A stretch of DNA of 64,000 bases from Maratus speciosus (Eukaryota; Arthropoda; Arachnida; Araneae; Salticidae). Below the pieces are notes generated by a model. That model saw only the letters and a program-made list of their open reading frames with translations, made no database searches and was not told where the DNA came from. The stretch covers positions 153,619,915 to 153,683,914 of the forward strand of contig OZ010791.1 of NCBI GenBank assembly GCA_963932465.1, read 5' to 3'. Positions 57,901-60,900 of the stretch are shown in pieces. The first letter of the stretch is position 1; each line of letters starts with the position of its first letter. The position numbers were made by a program, and so were the translations under genes.

Positions 57901-60900
57901 TGTGCTGGGGAGGGGGGAAGGAAAGCAGACATTTCAAGTAGAGGGGGGAGGGGTTTTCATTAAGATTATGTGAAAACATGTGGAAAAATCCACCAAAAAA
58001 GTCAAATATTCAAAATTCTCCCCCTTTGATTTTTAAGTCAATATTTTACCACAAAAAAGTTTTTGAAGGGGAGGGGAGCTTACAATCGGTATTTTACAGT
58101 AATAAAATGTTACTCTTCAAGTAAACCTGAACTTTTTCAATAGCTACAAAGATAGATAGCATTATGTTAACAAGAGCACAAAATAAATGTATTTAAAATG
58201 CTGCTTACTGATTGTTCCTGATTAATTGTAACTTCTTCTACTTTTGCTTTGACATGAGGCATCCAAGGCGTATCTGCAACAGGTACGTGATCAGTTGCTA
58301 TTTTTGGAGAAGGTAGCGTAAATTCTATATTTGGTGGTGGTACCTAATATTAAAAAATATATATAATTTTAATTAAAATCTAGAATCAAGTACAGTGAAA
58401 CCCGCTTAAGAAGTTTCCCAAGGGAGTGGAGGGGAAAAACTTCTTAAACGGGAAATTAGCATTTTTTGAAAAAAATCAATAGTTTAAATATTGATATTCA
58501 GAAAAGGGTTTATTTTACCTTAGTACAATAATAGAAAGAGTACTTTCTATAAAATTGAGTTTTCTTAAGAAATTTAAATTAGTTTGCACACTTAAAAAAA
58601 TTAGCTAATAAAGTAAAAATACATAATTACCTTAGAAACTCTTTATTTAATCCAAGACAAGAAATTTCTCTTTAAGAGTGATTTGATATGTTTTTGCAAA
58701 AAAAAAAAAAAAAAAAAAATCGGTTATAGTTTTTAGTTTCTGTTTTTTTTTTTTTTTTTCGGCAACCTTTAATCAATAACATTTCTTCCATAACTTCATA
58801 TTTTCCTCTTTTCACATTTTTAATTTTACGAGATTTTTCAGAACAGTTTAAAATGAGATCTCGTTTTGCTACAATTCCATTCAGAGTAGTCACTGGTATG
58901 TTCAACTTCTTTGCAATTTCAACTCCTGTTGTTTTCGCGTTACTATCAACTTCTTTCAAAATTTTGATTTTGTCTTCAATTGACAAGGCTTTCCTTTTAA
59001 TTGCCTTGCCCGACATTTTTTGGGGGAAAAAAACAGAATTTTTTGCCCGTGTATTTTCTAACGAGAAAGCTTTGATGTTATGCACTTTACGCTGACTTAA
59101 AAACTGCGAAATGAATAAACCAAACGCAGATTTGGTACATTACACTTATGGAATATGGTGGTGGGAAAGAATCTGTTGTAACTATTGAACTGGAAGAACC
59201 ACCCATCGGTAGGGCAGCAATTCCCTTTTCTCTTATCAGTCACTATTGTTACAGTGACGAGAGGCCCATCCTCTACCCACATTCCATTTCCATCAAACAC
59301 GTTAAACAGATTTTAAGGTGAAATAGAGGTGACCACATCTGCTATCAGTCCTAAACATTGACCTTTTTGAATAGCGAATAATAATAAAGAAAGAGATTTC
59401 AGCACAGAAAATAAAATAATAATCAAAAAGAAAAAATAAACGAGCTTTGAAAGTAAAAATGGAAGGAAAAATAAAACTTTTTAACCGGGAAAGAGTTTCG
59501 AACAAAACTTCTTAAACGAGTTATTTTAGTGTTGTAAGAATAAGAGAAAAATGGGAATCGAAAATATAAACTTCTTAAACGGGAAAACTTCTTAAGCGGG
59601 AACTTCTTAAACGAGTTTTACTGTATTATATTTTACAATAAAAATTTTAGCTGTGTTGCTCAAATGCTCAAAATATTATAGTACTAGATGTGAAGGCAAC
59701 ATTTTCCACATCTTGTTATTCTTGTATGATATAACTTACGATAAGTAGAAAGAAGCTGATGCATCCCTGCTGATTTGGAGCCCAAATACAGCCCAAAGGC
59801 CAAATACAGTCCAAAGGCCAAACACCGGGCTAACATCTGCCATTTATTAGCCAACCTGATTAGGAGGTGGCGGCAAAGTCCAATTCAAAACTAGAATGGA
59901 TTATCGGTTTGGCACCTTTATCACTATTCCTGTGCCACAGGCTTACTTTAAATAAATTAAGTCTGCTTTTTGCCAAGTACGTAGCTGAAAAAAAATTGTG
60001 AACGAGACAACTCAGAATGCGGAATTCTTTCATTAAATTAATTGTGTATTGTGCGTTAATGCAAGAAAGTAACACTACTAATATTTACTCTAATTATTTT
60101 TTAATTTTATTAGTTTAGTTTTGAAATCTTTATTTTTTTAAAACACAATAACACCCCCCCCCCCCCTCCCCTTCTATATGCATTTTTCTAACTTTTAAGG
60201 GAAAATAATTTGCTAAAATGATTGTTTAGTCAGGATGTAATTACACTAGTCCGTTAATAAATTTAAACTATTTATGATATTCCTTTTGTTAGATTTATAC
60301 TATCATTTTCGCTTTAGCTTTAATTTTTTTTTTTTTTTTCCAGTAATATCTGTTCACTATTACGTTTATTTTTTTTTCAACCAATTAACTAGAAATTTTA
60401 AATAGACTAACTAATTATTTTGATAAATATGTAGAGGTTATTTTAAATAAATAAAATGTAATAAAAAAATTTTTGGGCCATAGAAAATTATTTCCTATTT
60501 GATAACTCATAATCTTTTAAGCCTTTTACAGTTTTACAAACTTCTAAATTTTTATTTGTTATTATATCAATTAGATAAATATGTACCTGGGTATATAATT
60601 CAGATATAGATGATGCAGGAGTCCAGACAGAAACATGGTCCAACTGATCCATGTGCCCCCCCCCCCCCCTGACACCTGATTTTATGCCCCCCCCCCTCCC
60701 TGTCAAATTTGGTATGCAATTTTTGTGAAGCTGATAATTTAAATCTATTTTGACCTTCTAACAGTTATAATCAATATTTTTTACTTACAGGATAATATAA
60801 GATTAAATATATCTATGTATGTGTACATACACAGGGTTCAGTGATATACATCCAATATTTATTTTCAAAATATTATGAATTTTGATATTTTCATACATTT

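Noticed and set aside
60488..60706. Possible extra unc80 exon reading DQLDHVSVWTPASSISELYTQ-like with a GTACAT donor
   Set aside because: There is no good acceptor, the upstream is a C/G homopolymer, and it has no counterpart between the PRMED and PPPNIEF blocks, which join directly in the known protein.
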